A stretch of DNA of 64,000 nucleotides, from assembly GCA_030035585.1 (NCBI GenBank), contig CM057463.1, forward strand, positions 133,146,736 through 133,210,735, written 5' to 3'. This DNA is from Dugong dugon (lineage: Eukaryota; Chordata; Mammalia; Sirenia; Dugongidae). The position numbers and the translations under genes are program-made. The notes below the pieces were generated by a model. It did not search any database and was not told the DNA's origin. It saw nothing but the letters and a program-made list of their open reading frames with translations. This document shows, piece after piece, positions 1 to 60,619 of the stretch. Within the stretch, counting starts at the first letter, position 1; every line of letters begins with the position of its first letter.

Positions 1-2040
1 ACCAGCCCACACGGTCTGGAAATGGCCTTTGACAGCCACAGAATGCGGTCGTGATTCTCTTGTTTCCTTGCCAATTGGTTCTGAACTCTCTTCTCTGCTG
101 TGTATCCTTAACCTGCTTCTAGTGTTTTATTCCTAATATGTCACTTAGGTTTCTGAAAAGACTTGTAAATTTTAAGATGTTAATGGAGTCTTAAACAATA
201 TCCATTAAGATATTAAGAATATCTTAGAAATAATTGTGTTTACACAGACATACCTGATTACATGTAGATATTTTAATTTCATTTGAATTTAAATCAGAGA
301 AAAATGTGCTAGAGATTTTTTGACATACCAATTCTATTTATCCTTTATCTAGGCAGTGTTTACACAGACATTTTAAACTTGTCATGAAACAATTAGCAGT
401 ATTTGTTAGTAGGAAAAGAAAAAGAAAGAAAAAAAACCAAGAAAACAACTTTAAAACACAAGGTCCTCAATGGTCAAATACCAAGTCAGTAACCTTTTAT
501 CCCTTCTATATATCAAACTCTTGTTGATTCTAAACACGCACTTTCCTCACACTAAGTGCACTGTAGACTGCCGACTCTTAGTTTTGTTTTGGTCGTAAAC
601 TAATACATTTGTAGAAACCAACACTGTGAGGTCTTTAAACTTACATGAAGGAGTAACAGTGGATGTAGTTCAATTACTGACGTATCTAAGAATGCTGAAT
701 TTGGCATGTTTGGGTGAGTGGGAGCATGGTTTTACTAAACCAGAAGGGGTGACTTAGAAGTCCATACATAAAAACTCTTCTAGAGAACAGACAATACTCT
801 TAAACCCAAACACCCTTGGGAACTTATATCTTGGTACAATGAATGAGTGAATAACTTTGAGTTTTTAAGTTTTAAGCTTAAGAATTGAATTTCAATTTCC
901 CACAGGTATAAAGGTATAAGGTTATTCATGTATTCCTTTAACAGTTATTTGTACTAACTTTATGCCAGAATGCATCTTTCCTTTGATAATTTAGAATTTA
1001 GCCTGTAGACAGACATGTAACAAAATTACACTATAACGTAGATACAAAAGTAATGGAGTCCTCCAAGAATATCAGAACACCGAACATCAGAGTATAGGTC
1101 TAAAGATGTTATCATTAATACCCAGATAATGATGGCCTAATCCCAAGGGAACTAGAATATTTCTGGTACAACTTGAGGCCAAAGAACTTTATCAACTCCT
1201 ATACAGTCCAAAGGCTTGACTTTTCTTTGTTTCAGAGCTCAAAGAATATGGGAGGGAAAGGGAATGGACTTCCACAGCCAGATTGCTTGAGGTTTAAAGA
1301 GTTATAATGTTAGTGAATCAGCAATGTTAATTCATACATGTATTCACCTTCCCCCATAGTGGCTAATGATACTAATACGGTTGGGTATTAATTCTAGTAT
1401 CAATGCATATTTGGAGCCAAGAATCACTACTCCTCTTTCATATTGAAACCTTATTGATGATCCAGGTGACTGTGTTAAACTCTTTCTTGTGTTAAAGGCA
1501 CTCTTATTTCAACTTCCAGTTCACTCTCCCTGAAATTTGGTCTTCATAGCACTCACACAATTCTATTTGATAAATTTGTACTAACCTGTATCACAGTGTC
1601 AGACAGGGTTTAAGCCTTTTTTTCCCCTAGAAGATCTTGAGGTCTCATGAAAACAAATTGATGCAAATGATACACTGGGATAGGAGTGCCGATAAATTCC
1701 ACTAGACAGAAGAACCTGAACTCTTACCCTGTTTAGATGTCCTATTCACCAAAGGAGATAAGGCACTATAGGAAAGTAGAGAAGAAGAACTAAATCTGCT
1801 ACAGTGACACCAGGAAGGTTTCGTAGAGGAAGAGTTGAGACTTCAAGGGAGACTAGCAGGCTAGTCTAGGAGGGACAAAAGGGATAAAGAGACTGCAATT
1901 GAATGGACTAAGATGAAACTAACTCACTGTGAATATAGATCACCAGAACAACAGCAGGGAGCAGAAAAAAATTTATTTTTAGACAGTGGTGGCAAAGACA
2001 TTTTCCCATTTAATTACATAATTATGCATTTAAGACACAC
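1..2040. other. 3' flank of NDST4, no recognised element
   Basis: AT-rich unique-looking sequence. I see no exon, no SINE or LTR signature and no open frame worth reporting. Very old repeats too decayed to see by eye could be present. Confidence 0.5.
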
Positions 2041-2053
2041 ACACACGTATATG

Positions 2054-2252
2054 CCACTTGCCATTGAGTCAGTTCTGACTCATCGTGACCCCATGTGTGG
2101 CAGAGTAGAACTGTGCTCTATAGGGCTTTCGATGGTTGATTTTTCAGAAGTAGATAGCCAGGCCTTTCTTCTGAGACACCTCTGGGGTGGACACAGACTT
2201 CTATTCTTCCAGTTAGCAGCTGGGCTGGTCCGTTTGCACCACCTAGGGATTC
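2054..2252 (-). repeat. AfroSINE (CCATTGAGTCAG type)
   Basis: Reads as the reverse of the SINE: tail 'GCCATTGAGTCAGTTCTGAC' first, then 'CAGAGTAGAACTGTGCTC' and 'GATAGCCAGGCCTTTCTTC', ending at the head 'CACCTAGGGATTC'. This subtype has the 'GTGACCCCATGTGTG' middle also seen at 7341, 47597 and 48597. Confidence 0.85.
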
Positions 2253-2355
2253 TTTCTCTCTTTCTCACTCTCTTCATATATATGTGCAGAAACATATTCT
2301 CTTCTGATGAATACTACAACTTGAATTGAGTCCCCCCAAAAGAAGTGTCAAAGTC

Positions 2356-2869
2356 TGTCTTGGATTGAATTGTGTCCCCCACAAATATCTGTCGGCTTGG
2401 CTGGGTCATGATTCCCAGTAGTTGTATGATTGCCTATCATTTTGTAATCTGATGTGATTTCCCTATGTGTTGCAAATCCTATCACTATGATGTAATCAGA
2501 TGGATTAGCGGCACTTATATTGATGAGGTCTACAAGATTAGATAGTGTCTTGAGTCAGTCTCTCTTGAGATATAAAAAAGAGAAGCGAGCAGAGAGAGAG
2601 GGGGACCTCATACCACCAAGAAAGCAGCGCCAGGAGCACAGCAGGTCATTTGGACCTGAGGTTCCTGCTCTGAGATACTCCCAGACCAAGGGAAGACTGC
2701 TGACAAGGACCTTCCTCCACAGCCGACAGAGAGAGAGAAAGCCTTCCCCTGGAGCTGGCACCCTGAATTTGGACTTCTAGCCTACTGGACTGTGAGAGAA
2801 TAAACTTCTCTTTGTTAAAGCCACCCACCTGTGGTATTTCTGTTATAGCAGCACTAGATGACTAAGACA
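2356..2869 (+). mobile_element. Solo LTR, MaLR-like (family A, copy 1)
   Basis: 514-bp LTR beginning TGTC and ending GACA, with the 5-bp target duplication 'aagtc' at 2351-2355 and 2870-2874. It opens 'GGATTGAATTGTGTCCCCC', has AATAAA near 2799 and ends 'TATAGCAGCACTAGATGACT', the layout of MST/THE1/MLT1 LTRs. No internal region is attached. The same family recurs at 13035-13543 and 41280-41796. Confidence 0.85.
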
Positions 2870-3185
2870 AAGTCCTAACCCTGTACCTGTGAATGTGCTC
2901 CGGTTTCAAAATAGGGGTTTTATTTTGTTATGTTAATGAGTTCAGACCTGAGTCGGGCGGGCCCTAAACATAATCCCTTCTAAGTGGCATCATATAAAAA
3001 GGAAAAACAGATATAGAGAGTTCCACGCACAAGGGGAAGATGCCATGTAAAGGCCTGTCTACAAGCCAAGGAATACCAAGAAATGCCCGGGGCTGCCAGA
3101 AGCTAAAAGAGACAAAGAATTATCGCCTCCTACAGCAGGCAGAGCATGACCCTGCCAACAGCCTGGGTTTAGACTCCTAGCCTCA

Positions 3186-3215
3186 GCTCTTAACCACTAT
3201 GCCACCAGGGTTCCA
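3186..3215 (-). repeat. 30-bp AfroSINE head-like fragment
   Basis: 'AGCTCTTAACCACTATGCC' followed by 'ACCAGGGTTCC' matches the reverse of a SINE head but stands alone inside the MLT1-like LTR. It may be a deleted SINE or a chance tRNA-like match. Confidence 0.4.
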
Positions 3216-3339
3216 TGAGACAATGTTTTGCTGTTCCTTAAAGCCACCCACTTTGTGGTATTTTGCTATCGTTCCCCTAAGAAACTAAGCAATGAAAGAA
3301 GAGAGAGTGGTTGGAATATATACATTATTTTTGTGATTA

Positions 3340-3560
3340 ATATATTCCAGCATTACTATATCAGATACTGTGTTAAAACATTTACATATATTCTCATTTA
3401 GTGTTTATACTTGCCCAATAAGTAATTATTCTTACTGTTGTCATTTTACAAAAAGAAAAGAAACTATGACTCAGGGAAGTTCACAAACTGGCCAAGACCA
3501 CACAGCTAGCAAAAGACAGAACAGGGATGAGAACACAGATAGCCAAAGTCCATGCTCATA
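3340..3560 (+). repeat. MIR-like SINE
   Basis: Shows the MIR order: 'ACATTTACATATATTCTCATTTA', a decayed 'CTCAGGGAAGTTCAC' segment, then 'AAGACCACACAGCTAGC', then 'CCAAAGTCCATGCTC'. Heavily diverged, hence pan-mammalian in age. Confidence 0.65.
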
Positions 3561-3884
3561 AGCTTCTGGTATACTTGTTATATGTCCATAACTCGGTAGT
3601 ATGTACATAGTGAAAAAGAAAAAGGACAGGAAAGAGATTCAAATATTGATTAAAATCTTGGATTTTAGAGGAGAAACAACATTACTCTAGTGACATACCA
3701 GCAGTAGTATTTATTCTGAAGTCAGAACCAAGAATACGTTATGCATGTACTACAGTTTGAGTAAATACAGGGTTTTCTTTATGCTTTTCCCACCCTCCTC
3801 CCTGGCTCACACAAGAAAATATAATTTAGGTGATCAAAAACTAGTTAAAGTTTCTCAGATACCACATATATGCATATACATTTG

Positions 3885-3960
3885 CATAAACACACACATT
3901 TTTTTTTTGTGTGTGTATAATATATATGTGTGTGTATACGTACACATATGTATACACACC
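3885..3960. repeat. (CA)n/(TG)n/(TA)n low-complexity tract
   Basis: Mixed short runs of CACACA, TGTGTG and TATA around a T10 run. It looks like an old imperfect dinucleotide microsatellite. Confidence 0.8.
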
Positions 3961-3984
3961 TCATGGTTAGCTGTGTTCTTGTAA

Positions 3985-6881
3985 TAGAGAGAAAATTCTG
4001 TATGCCAGACTCCTAGATTTCTTTCTTTTCAAAACCATTATCAGTATTATTTTTGAGGTAATTCTGTCAAACAAATGCTTAATATGTTATCTAGTCACCA
4101 AAAACAAAGTATTTAAGACATTATTCCAGTATTGTAATTAAAAATGAATCAATATTCATGGAAAATGGTTTGCTTTATATTATATTAAAACAATGAGCTA
4201 GAACAAAAAATACATATGGTACATGTAATATGGGTTTGTTAAAATAGAGACAAATAAAATCTCTTATCGAACTAAAAGCTTTTTTTTTTTTAAGAAAAAA
4301 TACAGTGATAGAAATTTTTCTCACTAGCATTTGTCCTTGTTGCTAATTTAATTCACTTTGGGCCATTGTTTATTACACATAAACTTGTTTTGGATTAGTT
4401 TTGTAATACAATCTTTAGAAATTTTTAGAGACTAGTATTTGATAAACATATACTATATTTTGATGTAGACTCACAACAAAAATTACATCTACCTTTATCA
4501 GTGTGAAGTAATCAATAATTATATTCTTGAGTTAGGCAGCTGGAGTGAAAAAAAGAAGGAAAGAAGAAAAGAAAGTAGCTTGATTAAAGATTTTATGGAG
4601 ATGTTTAAAATTTAAAAACATATTCTATTCAAGACCAAGGGATGTAATTTATTTAGAATTTTAAATAATTACATATAATAAATCTTCAGTCAACAATTCC
4701 CAAGTAGTGAGTAAAAATTGGGAAAACCAAAACCGAAATTTTTCCTGATTTATTACAACTTCTCATAGCCCAGAGTTCCTCTAAGTAGTTTATTTTAAGA
4801 TTAAGATGTATTATATAATTAAAATTTATTTGGCTGTCTTTATTATCAAACTCAGTAAGAAAAATGTGGACACTGATTGAAATGAACCAGGTAGATGAGA
4901 CAGCTCGTGTTTGGAAAATTTTGCGCTCAGATACTCATAGGTATGTGAATAATACTGTATAAGTTGTTTAGGAAAAATGCGGAAAGGGAGTTATGTTTCC
5001 AAAAATCTGGTGATGAGTTGGAGAACCTTGAGTCAAATAAATTTTACTTTTACTTGATATGAAAAATATCTCCTTTCCCTTGCATAAATATCCCTTTTGT
5101 CCCACTTGGAAAAAAATTCAATCTTTATTTCAAGAAAGAAAGAATTAGAATATAAACTGGAGGAAAATTAAGGAAAAAAATCAATCAAATCCTATAGCTT
5201 TAAATACATTATTACTGTGATTTTTATGTGCTTAATGGAATGCTGCGAAGCACTCACTCACCTGTAACCGAATAAGGCTGAGAATTTAAGTTTCACATTA
5301 ACAGAGGGACAATAAAAGTAATAGTTTGTAATTTAATATTAAATCATGTCCATAAAAAAAAATTAGATTTTCTTAAAGAAAATCAGGAGCTTCTAGATGC
5401 AGTGGGAAAACAAAACTATTAAGTATAAATGCAAAGCAGAATTCTGAAGTAAAATATGTAAAAATCATGAGTCTCTTTTAAAACACCCAAATTTGGTTTG
5501 CTTGCTTAAAAAAACAACCAAAAACAAAGAGTTTTGGTTTTCTATTGAATTAGATCAAGGATAATTTCTCAAATTAAAGGACAAAGTAATACACTTTACA
5601 GCCTATAGAAGAATCACTTTGAAGGAAGGGTGGAATGATGGGTAATGTTACCAAAGCCAGTTTGATTTACTGTTGAAATTTTATCTTCATTCATCACTAA
5701 AAAGATTAACAAAGCCTTAATAAATCTTCATTGACAAGTGGGATAAAAATCTAACGAGTATGACATTAACCCTAAAATAAGAGAGGAACCTATAACTCTA
5801 AGATAGAAAGACCATCACTTCCATAGAATTTACTTTTTGGACAGCACGACTGAGAAATAGGGTTTAGGTTAGAGAATAGTGATGTTTGAAGAGGTAAGAT
5901 TTAGCTTATATTTCTTTTTTTTTTTTTTTAACAGGCATTAAAAACACAACCCTCTACAGTAGCATATGCCTGGTATATACAAAAAATCCATGCTTTAAAA
6001 TGACTGACATATACTACATAGAAGGCAGAAGTGCCTCACTATAACTGTAAACAGATCTCGGTGTTTTCATTCAGTATCTTATCAATAAAGGTGTTTCTTC
6101 TACCTTGGACAGTGAAAAAACATATAACTACTACATCATTATCAAGGTGGAAATACGTAGATTAATAGTATCTTAATATTTTGGGTCCTTTTAAAGATGG
6201 CCTTGCACATACTGGTGATACTATGCAAAGCATGCATTGTTGTCCCTTGATCTCAAAACTCTGTGACACATTCCTTGGAAGTATAATGTGAAATTCACTG
6301 AGAATGGTATTTCTTGTCAGATAAAATAGCAGTATCAATGAAGATGGAACCTTTCAAGTAGTCCCCTCCTACAAGAGGAAAACAGACAAAAAACATGGGA
6401 GGCTAATAATGTCATGATTTTTTTAACAAGTCAATGAAATTCATAAAGAGGAGTAACAACAGAAGAAAATATATATGGTCTATATTTTGAATCAATAATG
6501 AATGTCCCAAAAATAAGAGCATGGGGTAATATTTATTTTCATAACAAAAGCAAAATTGTTTTGAAATCAGCAAGGGAAAAAATGTTAGCCCTTAATTCAG
6601 ATATTGGTTACCACTTACCTCATTTACAGTTACCTCAAACTCTTATCTTTATCCTCAAGATTGTAATCTATCACTCACATATAATGAAGCTTATCAGTCA
6701 TCGAACTTCTGAAACCTTCTGGTTAACAGAGGAACTAGGCTGTGTTATGATCTCCACACTAGAAACTGGATAATGCTACAAAACCCCACATTATTTCCCA
6801 AAAGGTCACACAGGGATTGACAGTAATTGCCAATGCGTGCATATATAACAGTTTTCATTTTATGAGAAAGATAGAAGGAAA
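3985..6881. other. AT-rich 3' flank, nothing recognised
   Basis: No open frame or familiar repeat stands out. A T-run of about 16 lies near 5915-5931. The right end abuts the possible NDST4 3'UTR. Confidence 0.5.
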
Positions 6882-6887
6882 TTTATT
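6882..6887 (-). promoter_or_regulatory. NDST4: Candidate poly(A) signal of NDST4
   Basis: AATAAA on the minus strand, about 117 nt after the stop codon. It is the nearest canonical hexamer downstream of the stop, so it could end a short 3'UTR. This AT-rich flank holds other copies of the hexamer, so the true end may be further away. Confidence 0.35.
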
Positions 6888-7003
6888 CACACAGTCCTCT
6901 GCAGACAATCACAAGGGCATTAGGGAATAAAAGTTGTGGAGTTGTTTCTGTTTCTGTTTAATAGCAAAAGGAAGTATCTTGAGCCTTGGTCTTGTCTCCA
7001 GTG

Positions 7004-54782
<47,779 letters not shown>

Positions 54783-56390
54783 CTGAAAGATAAGTAAAAA
54801 TGACCTTATGATGGCATGTGCTTAAATCTTTAAAGTGGCAGTACAAGCCCTAGGCAGTACCTCACCTCACCTTGGAAATTCATGAAAAGTACAATTGTCT
54901 TTTTTAGTTGGGAAGCCACAAGTTTGATTTCAATTTCAAAATCTATTACTCGCTCTTGAAATTAAAATTGAAACTTAGATTGACATTCCCTCTCTGTTCC
55001 TCAAAAATACGGTATTATTTTCTATATCAGTTTTTTTCCCTACTGTAGAATCAACTCATCAAATCCAATAATCCAGAAAGTTTCAGAGCAGTGAGGAACC
55101 AGAATTAGACAAGTTCTACAATTAAGCAATTGTTCTCCATCTTTTCTAGTGTAGTTGTGTATCTAGATTAAAACGGAATGAGACTCAAAGAAGTATGTTT
55201 CTTTGTGGGCTAATGAAAATCTTTTCCTGCAATAAAGAAATTGTTAATGCTTACACAAAAACTGGTTACATTTAGCCTAAAACTCTTTTATACTCATTAA
55301 TCTTTTTACAGTTTGTCATACCTCAATATTAACTTTGAAAATATAATGGCATTTCAGTGTTGTTCTTTCATGGATCAGAAACTAGGGAAAAGTGAAATCT
55401 AGCTTAGTTTCCCTTGAAATAGCAACCAAAACTTTGAATGTAATTATAGACATACTCTAATATACAGTCCATCAGATATTGCAGCTGGGATTAAGAAATA
55501 CTAAATATAGGAGAAATTGCATAATATTGATCTAAATTGCAGAGATTATTTATGCAACTGATAAAAGGGGCTTGTTGTTTTCTACTGAAAAAGCATTTTA
55601 CCTCTGTTCCTTAATCTCATATTATTTTCACATACAAATATTTCAAAAATTTATTTTATTACTTAATTATTTAGATCTACAGCTATCTCAGAGTAACCCA
55701 AATATTATAACCAAGTACTTTATTAACTTCATTAGAAAAGTATAATGCTACAAATCATCACATTGAAACAAATATAATACGTGAAACTGAATAGAAAAAC
55801 AATGTGCAGCCATCAGTATATAGAAGAAAAGGCAAGTGCCTCTGGCTAGTGCTTTCTGTGAATGTTCACGGACTCTTCTGTGAAGGGTTTATGTTTTATG
55901 ATGTGGTTATTTAGTTTTGCTGTTTAGGAAGCAAAAATGGGTTTGTAGTAACCCTTGCAGTATGATTTTCATTGCAGCCTGGTTATAATTGTTAGCCATG
56001 CAGTAAACGTTATACTCCAGGACTTTTTTTCTCAAGACCTAATGTGTCATTGGATAACTGCAAATGCCCAAAGAGAAGGCACTTTATCTTAAAAATAATA
56101 GAAACAGTAGGTTATACTGAATTTAAAACACAATACTCTGGCAAGACATTATAAGTGAAAGATATCAAGTTCATTGTTTGAATGCCCTTTTTACTTTGGA
56201 AAAAAAACTTGCTTTCTACGTGTTATACTAGAATACAGAAAAGAAGTCTCTGAGGAAAGCCTATTAAAACTATTAGAGATACTTTTAACCACAGGAAAAG
56301 GTGGAGAGGAGAAGATGAGAGTTTGGTCCATTGCCCTTAGTAACACTAAACTACATAAAATAATATCTAAAAAATTGGTTAGTCCTACTG
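54783..56390. other. Intron upstream of the 54600 exon, nothing recognised
   Basis: I looked for the preceding NDST4 exon (coding for the residues before ISIFMTHL) and did not find it here. No repeat stands out. Confidence 0.45.
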
Positions 56391-56570
56391 TGTGCTAGGC
56401 ATGATTCTAAGCCTTTTACATATATGAAGTGATTAAATTCTCATAACAATATTATGAGGTAGGTACTTTTATTGTCCCCATCTACAGATGAAGAAACTGA
56501 GGCACTGAGCAGTTAATTCCCAACTCCCACATCTAGTTAGTGGCAGAGCTGTATGATCAAAAGTATGATT
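56390..56570 (+). repeat. MIR
   Basis: 'GTGTGCTAGGCATGATTCTA', 'AACAATATTATGAGGTAGGT', 'ATGAAGAAACTGAGGCACTG', 'CTAGTTAGTGGCAGAGCTG'. Complete MIR core. Confidence 0.9.
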
Positions 56571-56880
56571 TACAACTCCAACAGATGTTATTCTTGACAC
56601 ATTCACCCAAACATTTTTATGCGTTGAATTTGATAGCCATCATTTTTTGGGGGGAAAGAAAGAAAAAGAGCATCTTTCTACAGAAGAAAGTGAAAAAATA
56701 TATCTGTGAGTATTATCTTGGCAATGTAAAGTTTTTCTTTTAAATTAGAATGACAGAAGATAAATTATTTTTGGAATATTAAATAAAATCTTTTAAGACA
56801 ATGATTTATAACATTGGAAATAATATTACTGATAGACTGGGAATTTATCGTTGAAGACTATATCACCCTATCATATTTCT

Positions 56881-57785
56881 AGTCAGGAAAGGTGTGCATC
56901 AGGATTGTATCCTTTCACCATCCCTATTCAGTCTGTCTGCTGAGCAAGTAATCTGAGAAGCTGGACTACTTGAAGAAGAACGGGGTATCAGGATTGGAGG
57001 AAGACTCATTAACAACCTGCGTTATACAGATGACACAACCTTGTTTGCTGAAAGGCAAGAGAACTTGAAGCACTTACTGACGAAGATCAAAGACCACAGG
57101 CTTTAGTATGGACTACACCTCAACATAATGACAAAAGTCCTCACAACTGGACCAATAGGCAACATCATGATAAATGGAGAAAAGACTGAAGTTGTCAAGG
57201 ATTTCATTTTACTTGGATCCACAATCAACACCCATGGAAGTAGCAGTTAAGAAATCAAAAGACACATTGCACTGGGCAAATCTGCTGCAAAAGACCTCTT
57301 CAAAGTGTTGAAAAGCAAAGACATCACCTTGAATACTAAGGTGCACCTGACCTAAGCCATGGTATTTTCAATCACATCATACGCATGCGAAAGCTGGACA
57401 ATAGATAAGGAAGAGCGAAGAGGAATCAAAGCCTTTGAATCATGCTGTTGGCAAAGGATATTGAATATACCATAGACTGCCAAAAGAATGAACAAACCTG
57501 TCTTGGAAGAAGTACAACCAGAATGCTCCTAGAAGCAAGGATGGTGAGATTATGTCTTACATACTTTGAGTATGTTGTCAGGAAGAATCAGTCCCTGGAG
57601 AAGGGAATCCTGCTTGGTAGAGGGTCAGCGAGAAAGAGGAAGACCCTCAGCTAGATGGATTGACTGAGTGGCTGCAACAATGGGTTCAAGCATAACAGAG
57701 ATTGTGAGCATGGTGCAGGACTGGGCAGTGTTTTGTTCCGTGCTATGAGTTGGAACCAACTCGATGGCACCTAACAACACAACAG
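56881..57785 (+). mobile_element. RTE LINE, 5'-truncated, 905 bp
   Basis: Exact 10-bp target duplication 'TCATATTTCT' at 56871-56880 and 57786-57795. Starts inside the RT domain ('GTCAGGAAAGGTGTGCATCA'), has the box YTDDTTLFAE near 57022, the C-terminal part, and the tail 'GCTATGAGTTGGAACCAACT' CGATGGCACCTAACAAC. Carries stops and frameshifts; dead. Confidence 0.92.
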
Positions 57786-57799
57786 TCATATTTCTTGTC

Positions 57800-59930
57800 C
57801 ATTTCCCCACTCCCATACCTCGGTTGTATCCAAAGTGTTTTATTCTAAAAGTCAAAAACAGAAAGTCTATTTTAAAGAATATTATTTACTCTGCTTGTTT
57901 AGATGGAAATTTAAAATAAATTCCCCAAGTGTTGGCTGATATAATGCTTTTACGTGAAATTCATGCAGAATCATTTGAATAAGTTCAGGGTATATATGAC
58001 ATTGGTTTTTACATTGAACACTCTCTCTCTCCCCCATAAGCACTTTTGTCTCGAATAGGAAGTGCCCTCTTGGCAGGACTTAATTACAGAGTTTCTAGAA
58101 CATAACATGGTATCAGTAGTTGATGACCATATAATTGCAATTGTTGTCATGAGAACTTCTTTATAATCATCACAAAATAATACGCACTTGATCCCAATAA
58201 GTATGCATTTATCTTATGTCACTACTGTAATTAAGAAATAAGCAGTATAAGTAGCGTGTTTCAGGATAATTATAGTTTCCCAGGACTGAAATTATTATGA
58301 AAAACCAGGCTGCTGGCTGAATGCCCAAAGAAATATAACGTCCTAGAAATCTACCACCTGCCGTCTAACGTTATTTTAATATGAAACTTTAAGGCATCTG
58401 TGAGTGTCTAATGTCTGATGAAATTATAAACAAAAATATTGCTTAGAGAATATTGCAAAGGTTATTTTTACATCATAGGCAGATGTATATTATCATTTCA
58501 TTAGAATATTAACATAATGCCTATAAAAGATTTTGTGGCAGACTCGTTCTAAGTCATTTATCCAGAATTTCCTTAGGTGAATCACCTTGTTTTATGACGG
58601 ACGTGTAAAAGTTAAGGCAGGGCAAATGAAAAATCTGCCTCTGGAAGAAAGCAAAGTCTGGAGATGTCTTGTGGTTCTGAGCAGAGGCATGCTGGTCCAT
58701 TTAAATTTCCCTTTGCTGAGAATAAAAATAAGTGGCCTGGCCACGGTGGTTGCAATTATTGTTGTACAGGGCACCACGCATGTATGCCTTACTGGTTAGA
58801 AACAAATTAACGCTGGTCCATGGTCAATCGACTGCATTTTAAAAAAAAACAAACAAGAAAAAATTTCTGCAAGCACAGCTTACCGTGCATATATGGCTTG
58901 CTAAAAGCACCCAATATGCAGACAGAGCACTTTAGTTTTAGTATTTCTAGACAAATGGCTTGCTAAAAAAAACAAAACAAACAAACAAAAGAACTGTGTC
59001 AGAGAGTATAGGGAGAATAAGACAAATGAAGACTGGATGTGGTTTGAGGCATAAATAAGGGAAACCGAAGAATATGCACTATGAGATTATAGCAAATAGT
59101 TAATTTTTCACAGACTTACAATATATTGCTACCATTTTTTTACATGTTATTGTATGTACCTCTGCTTATCCTGTCTTTTTATTTATTTATTTTGATTATT
59201 TTATTATGTATATAATAAAACTACTCTTGCTTAATACTCCTCAAAGTATCATCTGGGAAATATATGACTGTGCTGCTTTGCTGCAAATTGTTTATAGATG
59301 CAACTCACTGTACCTTGAAATATTTCAGCTCAGAGATACGCATTGATTCAGACAGGCAGAGCTTCATTTTTCGTATGACAAAGACAGGCAAGGACACTGT
59401 GTTCAATGAATGAATGAGTTTGAGAAGAAGATCTCAAGTGCTAATATCAGCAGCCCAACTGCACCAGGACTGCTAGAGGGGGTCATCGCTTCTGTCATCC
59501 AACATGCCCTGCTCTGCCTTTATTCTGTCTCTGGTGCTTGGACATATGTCCCTGCTTCAACCTCTCTCAACTCTGTTAAAACTAACATAAAACAAGTCTA
59601 AATTCTTCCTTTTATCTATTGTAAGAATATAAAAGCAAGCTTGTAGGCACTGTTATAGTCTAAGAATTTATTAGAAACCTAAAAATGATTTTCTTTTTCC
59701 TGAATGCCCTTTTCAGATCCAATATGCAAAAACAAAATTTAGAAAGATTATTACCTGTGAAATAAATCCATTTAATGATACAGCTATATCTCAAAGAAAA
59801 GAGAGGTTTTAAATATTGTATGTATAAATCTTGATGATAGGGAACCAGATAAAACTAGAGGAAAGGTGTCTGGATTTTATCCAGTTTAACTCTATGGATA
59901 ATCCTTAAATGTGAGTAAAAGCACTATCAT
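57800..59930. other. Intron, repeat-poor
   Basis: No named repeat in over 2 kb except A-rich runs near 58840 and 58970. Part of it (58260-58800) has the look of unique, possibly conserved sequence. No exon recognised. Confidence 0.35.
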
Positions 59931-59944
59931 TGTGACAGATGGGA

Positions 59945-60142
59945 TGTTGCTGTGTGCTGTGGAGTCAATTCTGACTCATAATGACACTTAGGACATAACA
60001 GAACTGCCCATAGGTTTTCCTAGAATGTAATCTTTACATGAGCAAATAGCCAGATCTTTCTACCACAGAGCCAATGGTGGGTTCAAAGCTGACCTTTTAG
60101 TTAGCAGCCAAGTGCTTGACCATTGCTGCCACCAGGGCTCCT
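59945..60142 (-). repeat. AfroSINE
   Basis: 'GTGCTGTGGAGTCAATTCTG' to 'TTGCTGCCACCAGGGCTCC'. 'TGACAGATGGGAT' before and 'TGACAGATGAGAT' after form the target duplication. Confidence 0.9.
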
Positions 60143-60494
60143 TGACAGATGAGATAGTGTTATGTAAATATATGGGTAAGTGGCTACCGCACCAAACCTT
60201 TTATCATACATTATACAATTAATCGTTTTTATAACATTTTACTTTTGCCTCTCTTATGTAGTTGCTAATATGCAAAATATAGGAGATGGCAGAAGGGAAA
60301 AATAAGGGAGAGAGAAAAAAAGGAGGGGGCCTCATTTTATCCATAAAATGAAGCATCAACCCGTTCTAAGTTGAGTTAAAATGTTTTCAGATTGCCAATA
60401 CCAGTAAAATTTTCTTGCTTTTCCTACTGATATAACAAACAATGGATACTGCAAATTGGATGGTTGCTGATATCAATAGCACAGTTAATATCAG

Positions 60495-60608
60495 TGACAC
60501 AGTGGCTGCAACAATGGGCTCAAATATAGCAATGATTGTGAGGATGGCACAGTACCAAACAGTGTTTACTTCCAAGTCAGAACAGACTTGATGACACCTA
60601 ACAACACC
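60495..60608 (+). mobile_element. RTE 3' tail fragment
   Basis: 'GTGACACAGTGGCTGCAACA' ATGGGCTCAAATATAGC through 'GATGACACCTAACAACACC'. Only the last ~115 bases of the element. Confidence 0.8.
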
Positions 60609-60619
60609 AACATCAATAT

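Larger units (their letters stand above)
2318..3292 (+). mobile_element. Old MLT1-like MaLR LTR, split by a younger LTR
   Basis: Starts 'TTGAATTGAGTCCCCCC' and resumes after the insertion with 'AAGTCCTAACCCTGTACCTG', as in MLT1 LTRs. It ends 'AAAGCCACCCACTTTGTGG...AAACTAAG'. The solo LTR at 2356-2869 sits inside it. It is a decayed fossil, and the nesting makes it the older of the two. Confidence 0.7.

Noticed and set aside
1913-2329. 138-codon plus-strand frame, among the longest in the window
   Set aside because: It runs through an antisense AfroSINE and flank, with no recognisable domain.
58592-58799. Open frames on both strands at 58.6 kb as a missing NDST4 exon
   Set aside because: The translations show no similarity to NDST residues before position 513 and lack suitable splice borders.
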